A stretch of 64,000 nucleotides of DNA, from positions 5,503,001 through 5,567,000 of the forward strand of contig NZ_CP133111.1 of assembly GCF_033001325.1 (NCBI RefSeq), given 5' to 3'. This DNA is from Rhodopseudomonas sp. BAL398. Lineage in GTDB: Bacteria > Pseudomonadota > Alphaproteobacteria > Rhizobiales > Xanthobacteraceae. A program made the position numbers and the translations under genes. The notes under the pieces are model-generated. The model searched no databases. It was not told the DNA's origin and saw only the letters and a list, made by a program, of their open reading frames with translations. Positions 43,220-52,804 of the stretch are shown in pieces (the stretch's first letter is position 1; every line of letters begins with the position of its first letter).

Positions 43220-43753
43220 TCACGCTGGGCACTTGTCCCACAGCCGGAGCAGCTCGCCGTCCTGGCCGAACACCGGGTCAGTCTGCGGCAGTGCCACCTG
43301 CGGGATCGTTTTCAGCGCCATGCGGTAATTGTCCGGCGTCGGCCGCGTCACCTGCATCGTATTGCCGGGCGGATAGGCGCCGACCACGGAAAAATCATGG
43401 CTCGAGAACAGTGATTTGTGCCCGGTGCCGGCCGGCAAGATCGCGACATCTCCGGGGTTGAGCTCGATTGCCTCGCCGCGCTCGCCGCCGAACAGCACCA
43501 AAGCGCGGCCGCGCGCGACGCCAAGGGCTTCGTGCACCGTGGCGTGGTAATGCAGATAATCGAAGATGCCGTTGCGCCACAGCGCGGCCCAGCCATTGCG
43601 ATTGAAGATGCTCTCGATGGCCTGTTCGGGATGGCCGCGCCCGACATCGACCGCGCGCTTATAGATGATCAGCGGCAGCGGGTTGTTGGGAACCAGACCA
43701 TCATCCTCGAAGACGAAGGTCAGCGGCTTGATCTGGTCGCGCGTCAGCGACAT
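43220..43753 (-). CDS. Cupin domain protein (YjlB-like)
   Basis: A 177-residue single-domain cupin. Motif 1 reads GIFDYLHYHATVHEALGVARG (key HYHATVHE), motif 2 LNPGDVAILPAGTGHKSL, giving a His-rich metal site. N-terminus FVFEDDGLVPNNPLPLIIYK is typical of the YjlB-like group, whose function is unknown. It lies 40 bases from the thioesterase gene on the same strand, probably co-transcribed. Confidence 0.82.
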   Translation of the reverse strand: MSLTRDQIKPLTFVFEDDGLVPNNPLPLIIYKRAVDVGRGHPEQAIESIFNRNGWAALWRNGIFDYLHYHATVHEALGVARGRALVLFGGERGEAIELNPGDVAILPAGTGHKSLFSSHDFSVVGAYPPGNTMQVTRPTPDNYRMALKTIPQVALPQTDPVFGQDGELLRLWDKCPA

Positions 43754-43792
43754 GGGAACTCCAGCTTTGTCAATATGTTGCTGGATTCAACG

Positions 43793-44299
43793 TCAAGTTG
43801 GCGATGATGTTCCCGGAATCTCGAACACCAGACATGTGGTGGTGGCATGCGCCAGCAGCCGGCCCTTGGCGTCGGTGATGCGGGCCTCGGCGGTGGCGGC
43901 GCGGCGGCCAACATTGAGGGTTCGGCCCTCGGTGCGCACCGCGCCGCTGTCGGCGCTCATGCCCCTGATGAAGCTGACCTTGAATTCCAGCGTGGTGTAG
44001 CCTTGGCCCGGCGCCAGCATCGAATGCACCGCCAGGCCCATCGCCGAATCCAGCAGGGTCGCCGCATAGCCGCCATGGACCGAGCCGATCGGATTGTAGT
44101 GCCGCATCCCCGGCACCGAATGCATCACCACCACGCCGGACTCGGCGCTGCTGTCGAACGGCTCGATCGTCTGCATGATCGGCGGCGCCGGCAATCGGCC
44201 CTCGAAAATGGCGCGCACGAAATCGAGCCCCGGCATCGACGCCATGATTTGGGTGGGGGTGACGCCATAGCTGACGGTGGGGCGGGGGCGGTCATCCAT
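43793..44299 (-). CDS. PaaI family hot-dog thioesterase
   Basis: A 168-residue protein; ATG 44299 has GGAG nine bases upstream, while ATG 44305 is too close to it. Hot-dog core: YNPIGSVHGGYAATLLDSAMGLA, key HGGYAATLLDSAMG, with the catalytic Asp on the central helix, then TTLEFKVSFIRGM and ATAEARITDAKGRLLAHATTT. It probably hydrolyses an acyl-CoA, often aromatic in this family. Confidence 0.88.
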   Translation of the reverse strand: MDDRPRPTVSYGVTPTQIMASMPGLDFVRAIFEGRLPAPPIMQTIEPFDSSAESGVVVMHSVPGMRHYNPIGSVHGGYAATLLDSAMGLAVHSMLAPGQGYTTLEFKVSFIRGMSADSGAVRTEGRTLNVGRRAATAEARITDAKGRLLAHATTTCLVFEIPGTSSPT

Positions 44300-44390
44300 C
44301 GGCATATGCTCCGGTCGTTAAGATGACGGGCATCATACGAAAAACCCGGCGTCACGCCAGCGCAAAAATTCGCCGCTGTTCTCCCCTCCC

Positions 44391-44532
44391 CCTTGCGGGG
44401 AGGGGGCGGGGGTGGGGGTGCCGCGGAAACTGGCGCGTCTGTTATGGACGATGCTGGCGTGCGGGGAGTTGAACGTGATGCACTGCGCCGCAGACCCCCA
44501 CCCCCAACCCCTCCCCGCAAGGGGGAGGGGCG
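44391..44532. repeat. Family D repeat
   Basis: Arms CTCCCCTCCCCCTTGCGGGG and CCTCCCCGCAAGGGGGAGGGG enclose ~100 bases with GGGGGTGGGGGT / ACCCCCACCCCCAACCC, forming a large palindrome. Related to 24034-24146. Confidence 0.85.
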
Positions 44533-44583
44533 CGCGCTGCCGTTGGCGCGGCGTGATCCGACGCAGCCTGTTCGCCAACCGAA

Positions 44584-44708
44584 CGTCATTCCGGGGCGCG
44601 AGCCGTCAGGCGAGCGAACCCGGAATCCTGCTGCAGGAAGATGGGTGATGACCGGCCGCGAGATTCCTGGTTCGCGCCCAGCTATCGCTGCTCGCGCCCC
44701 GGAATGAC
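44584..44708. repeat. Family B palindromic repeat, full copy
   Basis: Arms GTCATTCCGGGGCGCGAGC and GCTCGCGCCCCGGAATGAC, with GCGAACCCGGAATC / GATTCCTGGTTCGC inside. Lies between family D and carA, at the 3' end of carA. Confidence 0.9.
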
Positions 44709-44745
44709 AGCGCCGGATTGGATTGAGACGCCGTGCAGCGACGGC

Positions 44746-45939
44746 CTATGCCGCGCTCTTGTTGGCCCGCATTAATTCGGCGAAGCGCCGGAACAGATAA
44801 TGCGAGTCGCGCGGGCCTGGCGAGGCTTCCGGGTGATACTGCACCGAGAACACCGGCTTGTCGGCCAGCGCGATGCCGCAATTGCTGTCGTCGAACAGCG
44901 AGACATGGGTCTGGGTGACATTGGCGGGCAGGGTGGTCTTGTCGACCGCAAAACCGTGATTCATCGAGGTGATCTCGACCTTGCCGGTGGTGATGTCCTT
45001 GACCGGATGGTTGGCGCCGTGATGGCCCTGATGCATCTTCACGGTCTTGCCGCCGAGCGCGAGGCCGAGCATCTGGTGGCCGAGACAGATCCCGAAGGTC
45101 GGCACGCCGGAGGCGATCACCTGCTGGATCACCGGCACCGCATATTTGCCGGTCGCCGCAGGATCGCCGGGGCCGTTCGACAGGAATACGCCGTCCGGCT
45201 TCAGCGCCATGATGTCTTCGGCCGACGTCGTCGCCGGCACCACGGTGACCTTGCAGCCTTCGCCGGCCAGCAGCCGCAGGATGTTGCGCTTGATGCCGTA
45301 ATCGATCGCCACGACGTTGAATTCCGGCTGATCCTGGCGGCCGAAGCCTTCGTTCCAGATCCACGGCGTTTCGTCCCAGCCAAAGCGCTGGCCGGAGGTC
45401 ACCAGCGGCACCAGGTCCATGCCTTCGAGGCCGGGCCATTCGCGGGCTTCTTCATTCAGCGCGTGCAGATCGAACTTGCCGTCGGCGGCATGGGCGATCA
45501 CCGCATTGGGCATGCCCTTGCCGCGGATCAGCGCGGTCAGCGCGCGGGTGTCGATGCCGGACAGGCCGATGATGCCGCGGGCGCGCAGCCAGGCGTCGAG
45601 ATGGCGCGACGAGCGGTAATTCGACGGGTCGGTGATCGCGGCGCGCAGAATCACGCCGCGGGCGCCCGGCGTCGCCGCCATGTTCACCGTTTCGATGTCG
45701 TCGTCATTGGTGCCGACATTGCCGATATGCGGGAAGGTGAAGGTGATCAACTGCCCGGCATAGGACGGGTCGGTGAGGATTTCCTCATAACCGGTCATCG
45801 CGGTGTTGAAACAGACTTCGCCGACCGCGTAGCCTTCCGCGCCGAGGCCGAAGCCTTCGAATACGGTGCCATCGGCAAGCACGAGCAGCGCGGTCGGCTT
45901 GTGGTCCGGCCAGGCGGGATTGGTTTCTGAGTTCGTCAT
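44746..45939 (-). CDS. carA: Carbamoyl-phosphate synthase small subunit
   Basis: A 397-residue protein from ATG 45939. The N-terminal domain shows [20 protein letters not shown] (key TAMTGYQE-like) and the C-terminal class I glutamine amidotransferase carries LSNGPGDP, the nucleophile Cys in [16 protein letters not shown] and the His/Glu pair in [10 protein letters not shown]. It makes ammonia from glutamine for carbamoyl phosphate in pyrimidine and arginine synthesis. carB is not in the window. Length is normal. Confidence 0.97.
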   Translation of the reverse strand: MTNSETNPAWPDHKPTALLVLADGTVFEGFGLGAEGYAVGEVCFNTAMTGYEEILTDPSYAGQLITFTFPHIGNVGTNDDDIETVNMAATPGARGVILRAAITDPSNYRSSRHLDAWLRARGIIGLSGIDTRALTALIRGKGMPNAVIAHAADGKFDLHALNEEAREWPGLEGMDLVPLVTSGQRFGWDETPWIWNEGFGRQDQPEFNVVAIDYGIKRNILRLLAGEGCKVTVVPATTSAEDIMALKPDGVFLSNGPGDPAATGKYAVPVIQQVIASGVPTFGICLGHQMLGLALGGKTVKMHQGHHGANHPVKDITTGKVEITSMNHGFAVDKTTLPANVTQTHVSLFDDSNCGIALADKPVFSVQYHPEASPGPRDSHYLFRRFAELMRANKSAA

Positions 45940-46087
45940 GAGCGCATTACATAGTCGTCGCATCGGGCGCCGTCAAAGCCGGAAGCCGGCGATTCACCGG
46001 GGTTTGTCGAAATTTGACAGGATAGGCCAGGCAATTAGGGTCGGCGCCGCGCCGGACGGCGAATTCGCCGCCGGGTTGGGAGGATTC

Positions 46088-46789
46088 ATGACCGATTCAC
46101 TGCCGATTCTGCTGGTTCCGGGCCTGGGCGGCTCGCCGCGGATCTATGCCCCGTTGCTGCCGGCGCTATGGCGCCACGGCCCGGTGAGCGTTGCCAATCA
46201 CATCCGCGACGACAGTATCGCGGCCATCGCGGCGCGGATCCTGGCCGAGGCGCCGCCGCGTTTCGCGCTCGCCGGCCATTCGATGGGCGGCTATATCGCC
46301 TTCGAGATCATGCGGCAGGCGCCGGAGCGGGTGGCGCGGCTGGCGCTGCTCAACACCCAGGCGCGTCCCGATGACGACGCCGCCAAGGAGCGCCGCGGCG
46401 CCATGATCGCCCGCATCCAGGGCGGCGGCTACAGCGACGGGATCGCCAGCATGGTCGCCGGCTTCGTGCATCCGTCGCGCGTCGACGACGCCGAGCTGCG
46501 CCGTGTCATCTATGCGATGGCCGACGATGTCGGCCCCGAGGCCTTCGCCCGGCAACTCGTCGCCATCATGGGGCGGCCGGATTCGCGGCCCACGCTGGCT
46601 CAGATCCGTTGCCCGACCCTGGTGCTGAGCGGCGATCAGGACAACACCCTGTCCAACGCGCTGTCGGTCGAGATCGCCGAAGGGATTTCCGGCGCCAAAT
46701 TGGTGATCGTGCCGGAATGCGGGCACCTGTCGCAGATCGAGCGGCCGGCGGCGGTGACCGAGGCGCTGCTGGACTGGCTGACCAACTGA
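46088..46789 (+). CDS. Alpha/beta hydrolase
   Basis: A 233-residue protein; ATG 46088 follows GGGAGG. Alpha/beta hydrolase fold: LLVPGLGGSPRIYAPLLPAL with the oxyanion motif, nucleophile Ser in FALAGHSMGGYIAFEI, Asp in LVLSGDQDNTLS and His in PECGHLSQIERP. Similar to BioH/PcaD-like esterases, but the substrate cannot be read from sequence. Divergent from carA. Confidence 0.87.
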   Translation: MTDSLPILLVPGLGGSPRIYAPLLPALWRHGPVSVANHIRDDSIAAIAARILAEAPPRFALAGHSMGGYIAFEIMRQAPERVARLALLNTQARPDDDAAKERRGAMIARIQGGGYSDGIASMVAGFVHPSRVDDAELRRVIYAMADDVGPEAFARQLVAIMGRPDSRPTLAQIRCPTLVLSGDQDNTLSNALSVEIAEGISGAKLVIVPECGHLSQIERPAAVTEALLDWLTN

Positions 46790-46837
46790 GTTGTTTCCGA
46801 GGTCCAGAGCGCCTAAATCAAGCCCCGACGATTTAGA

Positions 46838-46946
46838 CGTCATTGCGAGCCAGCGGATGGCGCGAAGCGCCAGCCGCTGAGCGAAGCAATCCAGGGCCGC
46901 ACATCCGAACTGGATTGCTTCGTCGCAACAGCTCCTCGCAATGACG
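46838..46946. repeat. Family A palindromic repeat
   Basis: CGTCATTGCGAGCCAGCGG, an internal hairpin GGCGCGAAGCGCCAGCCGCTG, GAAGCAATCCAGG / CTGGATTGCTTCGTCGC, and TCGCAATGACG. Lies between the hydrolase and yqeY. Confidence 0.92.
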
Positions 46947-46990
46947 GGGCAAGCCTGCGATCGACCGTCCGTCGAACCGAGGAGATTGAG

Positions 46991-47446
46991 ATGCTGCGCG
47001 AAAATATCAACAACGCGGTCAAGGACGCGATGCGGGCCAAGGACGAGCGCAAGCTGTCGACCCTGCGGATGGTGAATTCGACCATCAAGAATGCCGACAT
47101 CGAGGTGCGCGGCCAGGGCAAGCCGCCCTTGACCGATGGCGAGATCCTGAGCGTGCTGCAGAAGATGATCAAGCAGCGCCAGGAATCGGTCGAGCTCTAC
47201 GACAAGGGCGGCCGCGCCGAACTGGCCGACCAGGAACGTGCCGAGATCGCCATCATCTCCGCCTATCTGCCGCAGCAGATGTCCGAGGACGAGGTCAAGG
47301 CCGCGATTGCCGTAACCATCGCTGACACCGGCGCCGCCGGCATCAAGGACATGGGCAAGGTGATCGGCGCGCTGAAGGCGAAATATGCCGGCCAGATGGA
47401 TTTCGGCACGGCCAGCGGCCTGGTGAAGGCCGCGCTGACCGCCTGA
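46991..47446 (+). CDS. GatB/YqeY domain protein
   Basis: A 151-residue stand-alone YqeY-type protein: MLRENINNAVKDAMRAKDERKLSTLRMV, key DAMRAKDERKLSTLRMV, ILSVLQKMIKQRQES, EIAIISAYLPQQMSEDEV and KDMGKVIGALKAKYAGQMDFG (GKVMG-like). The domain is the tail of GatB of the tRNA amidotransferase and may bind tRNA. In many alphaproteobacteria this gene stands beside carA and dnaG; here ~9 kb of other genes separate it from dnaG. Confidence 0.92.
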   Translation: MLRENINNAVKDAMRAKDERKLSTLRMVNSTIKNADIEVRGQGKPPLTDGEILSVLQKMIKQRQESVELYDKGGRAELADQERAEIAIISAYLPQQMSEDEVKAAIAVTIADTGAAGIKDMGKVIGALKAKYAGQMDFGTASGLVKAALTA

Positions 47447-47474
47447 GCGCTCAAGCCGTCATTGCATCATTGCA

Positions 47475-47624
47475 GAGGGCACCGCGTCCCGGGCGCGGTG
47501 CAGCGCATTGCGCTGCTCCGCAGAACCGGGACCCCGCTTCCAGCGCCAACCGGGGCCCCGGCTCTGCGGCGCACCACGCCGCAAGCGCGGCGCGTTGCAC
47601 CGCGTCCGGGGCACGTGCTCAATG
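47475..47624. repeat. Family C GC-rich repeat
   Basis: ACCGCGTCCCGGGCGCGGTGCAGCG, GCTCCGCAGAACCGGGACC, GGGGCCCCGGCTCTGCGGCGCACC, closing CGTCCGGGGCACGTGC. Close to the copy at 24768-24956, and it abuts the stop of the emrB-like gene. Confidence 0.85.
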
Positions 47625-49193
47625 CCCCATCGCCGGCTTGGCGCTGCGGTCGACGGTGCGCAGCGACAGCGCCAGCGGCACCATCAGCAGGGCGATGCAG
47701 GCCAGCGCCACGAAGACGTCGATATAGGCCAGCAGCGCCGACTGGTTCTCGACGATGCGGCCGATCACCGCCATTGCTGCGCCGGCATTATCGCCGGTGG
47801 CGTTCTGGCTCTTCAGATAGTTCTGGATGCCGTTGAGCGTGTCGTGGAAGAACGGATTCCAGGCGCCGATGTGCTCGGCCAGCCGGCTGTGGTGAAACTG
47901 TTCGCGCTGCGCCAGCACGGTCTGGCTGATTGAGACCCCGATCGAGCCGCCGAAATTGCGCGCCAGATTGATCATCGCCGAGGCCTGGTCGGTCTTGTTC
48001 GCCGGAATGCCGTCATAGGACGCGGTGGTGATCGGGATGAAGATCAGCGGCAGGCCGAGGCCGAGATAGATCCGCGACATCGCGAAGTACCAATAATCGG
48101 CGTTCGGCGACAGCCGCAGCAGATCGGCCATCGCGCCGACGCAGATGCAGGCGCCGGCCGCGATCAGCCAGCGCGGCTGGATCGCGCTGAGCCGGCCGAC
48201 GACCACCATCATCACCATGGTGACGAGGCCGCCCGGCGAAATCACCAGCCCGGCCAGCGTCGCGGTGTAGCCGTAGCGCTCCTGTAACAGTTGCGGCAGG
48301 ATCTGGGTGGTGGCGATCAGCAAAGCGCCGGTCGCCAGCATGATCGCAAAGCAGGTGCCGAACTGCCGCCCCGCCAGCATCCGGATGTCGATCAGCGGCT
48401 TGTCGCGGTGCAGCTCCCAGGGCACGAACAGCACCAGCCCGGTCAGCGACAGCGCCGAGAAGGTGACGATGAAACTCGAGTCGAACCAGCCGTCGATCTG
48501 GCCGCGATCGAGCACCACTTCCAGCGCGCCGAGAAACACCGCGACCAGGATGAAGCCGATGAAGTCGAAATTCGGCCCCTTGGCCCACAATTCGGCGCGG
48601 GCTTTCTTCTGCTGTTCGGAAGCCGGAATGATCAGATAGATCAGGATCAGCGACATCACGCCGACCGGCACATTGATCAGGAAGCACCAGTGCCACGACA
48701 GATTGTCACTGAGCCAGCCGCCCAGCGTCGGCCCGACCACCGGCGCCACCACCACGGCGATGCCGTAGAGCGCAAAACCCTGACCGCGCTTGGCCGGCGG
48801 AAATGCCGCCGCCAGGATCGATTGCGCCACCGGCGTCATGCCGCCGCCAGCCAGGCCCTGCAGGATGCGGAACACCAGCAGCGACTGCAGGTCCCAGGCC
48901 ATGCCGCATAACAGCGAGCTGACGGTGAACAGCGTGATGCAGGCCAGGAAGAAGTTCTTGCGGCCGAACATTTCGGCGATCCAGCCCGAGGCGCACAGCA
49001 CGATCGAATTCGCCACCAGATAGGTGGTGACCACCCATGAGGCCTCGTCGCTCGACACCGCGAGGCCGCCGGAGATGTAGCGCAGCGCCACATTGGCGAT
49101 GGTGGTGTCGAGCACCTCCATGAAGGTCGCGACCGAGACCAGCACCGCGATCAGCCAGGGATTGGTGCCGTATTCTCCTTGCTCGCTTGCCAT
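47619..49193 (-). CDS. DHA2 family multidrug efflux MFS transporter (EmrB-like)
   Basis: A 524-residue, 14-helix MFS protein. Motifs: ATFMEVLDTTIANVAL in helix 1 (DHA2 motif D1), WIAEMFGRKNFF loop (motif A), RILQGLAGGGMTPVAQ, and GPTLGGWLSDNLSWHWCFLINVPVG (motif C: GPTLGG). It pumps drugs or lipophilic compounds out with the periplasmic adaptor encoded just upstream. Ten bases separate the two genes. Confidence 0.92.
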   Translation of the reverse strand: MASEQGEYGTNPWLIAVLVSVATFMEVLDTTIANVALRYISGGLAVSSDEASWVVTTYLVANSIVLCASGWIAEMFGRKNFFLACITLFTVSSLLCGMAWDLQSLLVFRILQGLAGGGMTPVAQSILAAAFPPAKRGQGFALYGIAVVVAPVVGPTLGGWLSDNLSWHWCFLINVPVGVMSLILIYLIIPASEQQKKARAELWAKGPNFDFIGFILVAVFLGALEVVLDRGQIDGWFDSSFIVTFSALSLTGLVLFVPWELHRDKPLIDIRMLAGRQFGTCFAIMLATGALLIATTQILPQLLQERYGYTATLAGLVISPGGLVTMVMMVVVGRLSAIQPRWLIAAGACICVGAMADLLRLSPNADYWYFAMSRIYLGLGLPLIFIPITTASYDGIPANKTDQASAMINLARNFGGSIGVSISQTVLAQREQFHHSRLAEHIGAWNPFFHDTLNGIQNYLKSQNATGDNAGAAMAVIGRIVENQSALLAYIDVFVALACIALLMVPLALSLRTVDRSAKPAMGH

Positions 49194-49203
49194 CGCGGCG
49201 CGC

Positions 49204-50460
49204 TCACGGCCGCACGGTGACGGTGGGCACCACCGACATGCCGGGGCCGAGTGCCACGTCGGGGCGCTGGTCGAAGGTGATCTTCACCGGCACGCGCTGC
49301 ACCACCTTGACGTAATTGCCGGTGGCATTCTCGGCGGGCAGCAGGCTGAAGGCGGTGCCGCTGCCGGCCTGGATGCTGTTGACGTGGCCCGGAAAAGAAC
49401 GGTCATAGGCGTCGATGTGAATATCGACGGGCTGGCCCACTTTCATCAATTCGAGCTGGGTCTCCTTGAAATTCGCCGTCACCCAGACCTCGAGCGGCAC
49501 CAGCACCATGATGGCTTGGCCGGGCGCCGCCAGCGCGCCGACGGCGCCGGTCAGTTTGGCGATGCGGCCGTCGGTCGGCGCGCGCAATTCGGTGCGCTGC
49601 AGATTGGCGTCCGCCTGTTCCTTCTGCGCCTGCGCGGCCTTGAGTTGCGCCTGCGCCTGTTCTCGCTTGGCGCGCAGCACGTCGACCTGCCGGGTCGCCG
49701 CGACTTTGGCGGCCATCGCGGCATCGAGCGCCGCCTGCTTGCTGGTGAAGTCGGATTCGGCCTGCTGCGCGCGCTGCACCGTGCCGGCACCGTTCTTCAC
49801 CAGCTGCTGATAGCGCTGGTTCTCGTCGCGGGCGAAGTCGAGCGCCGCCTGCGCCTCCTGCACCTGCTTGGTGGCCTGATCGATCTGCGCTTTCTGCGCC
49901 TGAATCTGCGCCTCGGTGTCGTCGATCGACGCCTGCGCCTGGCGGATCTGCGCCGCCGCCTGATCGACCGCGGCCTGGTAGTCACGCGGATCGATCTTGG
50001 CGAGCAGGTCGCCGGTCTTCACCACCTGATTGTCGGTGACATTGACCCCGACGATCGCGCCGGAGACCTGCGGGCTGATCAGCACCGGGCGCGAATCGAT
50101 GAAGGCGTCGTCACTGCTCTCGTAGTGCCGCGCGTGCAGATACCAGGCGATCCCCGCCGCGATGCCGGCGACGAGCAGGACCGCGAGGACGATCGTCGCC
50201 GTCGGGTGCCGGCCAATGGTGGCCCTGAGCCCGCCCTTGGTCGGGGTTTGCGGCGGCTCGCTCGGAGCGTCTTGGCGCTGTTCCGGGGGCGCCGGCTTCG
50301 ACCGCGCCTCCACTGTGGCCTCTGACTTCGAGGTGGATTCCGACTCCGATCTCGGTTCCGATTTGACCCCGTCGATCCGCTGCGGATTGCGCGCGAAAGA
50401 GCTGTCGTGGCCGCCGTCAGCCTTTTCAGCCATGCTTGACGTCACGTCAGCCGTGCTCAT
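49204..50460 (-). CDS. HlyD/EmrA family membrane fusion protein
   Basis: A 418-residue adaptor from ATG 50460 (GGTGAGG just upstream; earlier starts are in frame). A Ser/Glu/Pro-rich N-terminus of ~80 residues precedes one membrane helix (TIVLAVLLVAGIAAGIAWYL). The lipoyl/barrel halves (SPQVSGAIVGVNVTDNQVVKTGD and LRAPTDGRIAKLTG) flank a long coiled coil rich in Gln/Ala (residues ~150-290). Works with the EmrB-like pump and an outer-membrane channel. The cytoplasmic N-terminus is longer than in E. coli EmrA. Confidence 0.9.
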   Translation of the reverse strand: MSTADVTSSMAEKADGGHDSSFARNPQRIDGVKSEPRSESESTSKSEATVEARSKPAPPEQRQDAPSEPPQTPTKGGLRATIGRHPTATIVLAVLLVAGIAAGIAWYLHARHYESSDDAFIDSRPVLISPQVSGAIVGVNVTDNQVVKTGDLLAKIDPRDYQAAVDQAAAQIRQAQASIDDTEAQIQAQKAQIDQATKQVQEAQAALDFARDENQRYQQLVKNGAGTVQRAQQAESDFTSKQAALDAAMAAKVAATRQVDVLRAKREQAQAQLKAAQAQKEQADANLQRTELRAPTDGRIAKLTGAVGALAAPGQAIMVLVPLEVWVTANFKETQLELMKVGQPVDIHIDAYDRSFPGHVNSIQAGSGTAFSLLPAENATGNYVKVVQRVPVKITFDQRPDVALGPGMSVVPTVTVRP

Positions 50461-50519
50461 GTGCCTCACCATCGATCTGGAACCGAATTCCAAGAAACGA
50501 AAACAATCGGGTTGGTCGC

Positions 50520-50722
50520 TGGTTCCGCCGCGTTGTGCAGTGCAGCTTCAGCCGTGCTGCATGGCTGGGTGTGGCTGCCAGCAATATGTGTGCGGATGCA
50601 GTGAAGCGCGCCGCGCTTGCGACGTGGTGCGCTGCGGAGCCGCGGCCCCGGTTTGCAGATCAGCATCAGCGCGGGCTGCGGCTCAACGCCATGCTGCAGC
50701 GCAATGTGAGCCCGCGTAGTTA
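50520..50722. repeat. Family C-like repeat, diverged
   Basis: Contains TGTGCAGTGCAGC, GATGCAGTGAAGCGC, GCGCCGCGCTTGCG, GTGCTGCGGAGCCGCGGCCCCGG and GCTGCAGCGCAATG. The order recalls family C (GTGCAGCG ... GCGGCGC ... GCGGAGC...GGCCCCGG), partly inverted. Lies upstream of the emrA-like gene and before the DUF2189 gene. Confidence 0.55.
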
Positions 50723-50830
50723 GCCGGCTGGCGCGGCGCTTGCGCGCGCAATCCGATTGACGTCCGCCGCGACGCGGTTCTTAATAGCCGCAACTAATAA
50801 TGAACAACCACCAACAGGGGAGGAGCGACC

Positions 50831-51679
50831 ATGTCGATCTCCGGTAAGGTTGATCCCGTCGTGCGGCAGATCACGATCGCCGACATCGCGGATGCGTTGG
50901 GTCAGGGCCTGCGTGATTTCCAGGCCGCGCCCCTCTACGGGCTGGCGTTCGGCGCGATCTACGCCGCCGGCGGGATGCTGATCCTGGCCTGTCTGACCGC
51001 CTTGCATATGGTGTATCTGGCCTATCCTCTCGGCGCCGGCTTCGCGCTGCTCGGGCCGTTCGTGGCACTCGGGCTTTATGAAGTCAGCCGCCAGCGCGAG
51101 CAGGGCAAAAGGCCGTCGATCCCGCATTTGATCGGGTTGATGCGCAGCCGCGGCGAACTCGGCTGGATGGCGTTCGTGACGCTGTTTCTGTTCGTGATCT
51201 GGATGTATCAGGTCCGGCTGCTGATCGCGCTGTTCCTCGGCATCAGCGCCTCCTTCACCAGCCTGCAGCAGTTCATCTCGGTGGTGCTGACCACCAATGA
51301 GGGGCTGGTGTTCCTCGCGGTCGGCAATTGTGTCGGCGCGGCGCTGGCGTTGGTGCTGTTCTCGCTGACCGTGGTCTCGTTCCCGCTGCTGCTCGATCGC
51401 GACGTCGACTTCGTCACCGCGATGGTGACCAGCGTCCGCGCGGTGGTGATGAGCCCGCTGCCGATGATCGGCTGGGCCGCGACCATCGTGCTGCTGTTGG
51501 CGATCTCGGCGCTGCCCTATTTCCTCGGGCTGGTGGTGACGCTGCCGATTCTCGGCCACGCCACCTGGCATCTCTACCGCAAGCTCGTGGTGCCCGTTGC
51601 GGCCGAGATGCCGGAGACGCTCCCCGAAACCGGCAACGACAATGTGGCGACGATGCCGCGCGCGGCATCGCGCAATTGA
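50831..51679 (+). CDS. DUF2189 family membrane protein
   Basis: A 282-residue protein from ATG 50831 with a strong GGGGAGGAGCG site. It has about six membrane helices, starting near residue 35 (LYGLAFGAIYAAGGMLIL), and the DUF2189 signature AYPLGAGFALLGPFVALGLYEVSRQREQG (key GFALLGPFVALGLYEVSRQ). Function unknown; in some genomes the family lies near cytochrome oxidase genes, but there are none here. Confidence 0.85.
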   Translation: MSISGKVDPVVRQITIADIADALGQGLRDFQAAPLYGLAFGAIYAAGGMLILACLTALHMVYLAYPLGAGFALLGPFVALGLYEVSRQREQGKRPSIPHLIGLMRSRGELGWMAFVTLFLFVIWMYQVRLLIALFLGISASFTSLQQFISVVLTTNEGLVFLAVGNCVGAALALVLFSLTVVSFPLLLDRDVDFVTAMVTSVRAVVMSPLPMIGWAATIVLLLAISALPYFLGLVVTLPILGHATWHLYRKLVVPVAAEMPETLPETGNDNVATMPRAASRN

Positions 51680-51772
51680 GGTCGATAGCCCAAGCCGGGA
51701 ACCGAACCGGAAAAGCGGCTTGGCGGCGTCTCGAAGGCTCGTTCTGCGAGTCTGACTGAAGAAGAAGGATTT

Positions 51773-51880
51773 CGTCATTGCGAGCCGAGGACGGCGCATC
51801 GCGCCGTCCGACGGCGAAGCAATCCAGGGGCATCAAGCACAGACTGGATTGCTTCGTCGCAACAGCTCCTCGCAATGACG
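51773..51880. repeat. Family A palindromic repeat
   Basis: CGTCATTGCGAGCC, GGACGGCGCATCGCGCCGTCC hairpin, GAAGCAATCCAGG / CTGGATTGCTTCGTCGC, TCGCAATGACG. Nearly identical to the copy at 5364-5471. Confidence 0.92.
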
Positions 51881-51916
51881 GCGTTGAAGGCCTCGTTTGT
51901 TCATCACTTTTTCGGT

Positions 51917-52058
51917 CAGGCTGTGAGGAGCGGCCGCTTGGCCGCATCGCGAAGCCTCATCCTGAGGAGCGGCCACTTGGCCGCGTCTCGAAGGATGAGG
52001 CTGTGCCGCGCCTCATGGTTCGAGACGCGCGCCAAGCGGCGCGCTCCTCACCATGAGG
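51917..52058. repeat. Family E palindromic repeat (CCTCATCCTGAGGAGC)
   Basis: Contains GTGAGGAGCGGCC, CCTCATCCTGAGGAGCGGCC, TCTCGAAGGATGAGGC, CTCATGGTTCGAGACGCGCG and GCGCGCTCCTCACCATGAGGC: a nested set of inverted repeats. The only copy of this family in the window; from memory the motif is common in Bradyrhizobiaceae. Together with the adjoining family A copy it fills the 51680-52174 gap. Confidence 0.8.
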
Positions 52059-52174
52059 CTCGGCAGTGCCATTGCCCAACGCACAATGACGGCCTTGGGT
52101 GCGCGACGTCGGGCTTCCGTTGCTGCAGCGATCGTGCTTTATCGACGCGGTCCCGATCAGCCGCGAGTCTCAAC

Positions 52175-52795
52175 ATGTCGCTCCAGCTCTATCTCACTTA
52201 TGTCGCCGCCTGCGTCGCGCTGGCGCTGTTGCCTGGCCCCGTGGTGACGCTGGTGATCGCCAACGGGTTGCGGCACGGCACAAGAGCGGCATTGACCAAT
52301 ATCGCCGGCGCCCAGCTCGGGCTCGGCGTGGTAATCGCGTTGGTCGCTGTCGGGCTGACCACGCTGATGGCGACGATGGGCTATTGGTTCGACTGGGTGC
52401 GCTTTCTCGGCGCCGCCTATCTGGTCTGGCTCGGCATCGCGCTGATCCGGGCGCCGGTCCATGCGCTGGCCGATGCCGGCGCGCCGCCGCCGCCGCCGCG
52501 CGGCGGGTTTTTCCTGCAGGGCCTGGTGGTGCTGCTCAGCAATCCCAAGGTGCTGGTGTTCTTCGGCGCCTTCATTCCGCAATTCGTCGACATGAACCGG
52601 CCGCATCTTCCGCAAGTCGCGCTGCTTGGCGCGATTTTCATGGCGATCACTGGCGTCACCGATGCGGCCTATGCGGTGCTGGCCGGCCGGGCGCGCACCT
52701 TCTTTTCGGCGCGACGCACCAGGCTGCTGTCGCGGATCTCCGGCGGCTTCATGATCGGCGGCGGCCTCTGGCTGGCGCTGTCGCGGGCGCGCTGA
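52175..52795 (+). CDS. LysE/RhtB family amino-acid exporter
   Basis: A 206-residue protein from ATG 52175; the frame is open 300 bases upstream through repeats, which are not coding. About six helices with the family pattern LLPGPVVTLVIANGLRHGTRAAL near the N-terminus (key PGPVVTLVIANGLRHG), WLGIALIRAP and LLSNPKVLVFFGAFIPQFVD. A Pro-rich cytoplasmic loop (ADAGAPPPPPRGG) lies between helices 3 and 4. Exports amino acids or related metabolites. Confidence 0.88.
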   Translation: MSLQLYLTYVAACVALALLPGPVVTLVIANGLRHGTRAALTNIAGAQLGLGVVIALVAVGLTTLMATMGYWFDWVRFLGAAYLVWLGIALIRAPVHALADAGAPPPPPRGGFFLQGLVVLLSNPKVLVFFGAFIPQFVDMNRPHLPQVALLGAIFMAITGVTDAAYAVLAGRARTFFSARRTRLLSRISGGFMIGGGLWLALSRAR

Positions 52796-52804
52796 GCGCG
52801 CGCC

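Noticed and set aside
43754-43780. GGAAC-N17-GTTG as another EcfG promoter
   Set aside because: It points along the plus strand, where no gene follows; both neighbours are on the minus strand.
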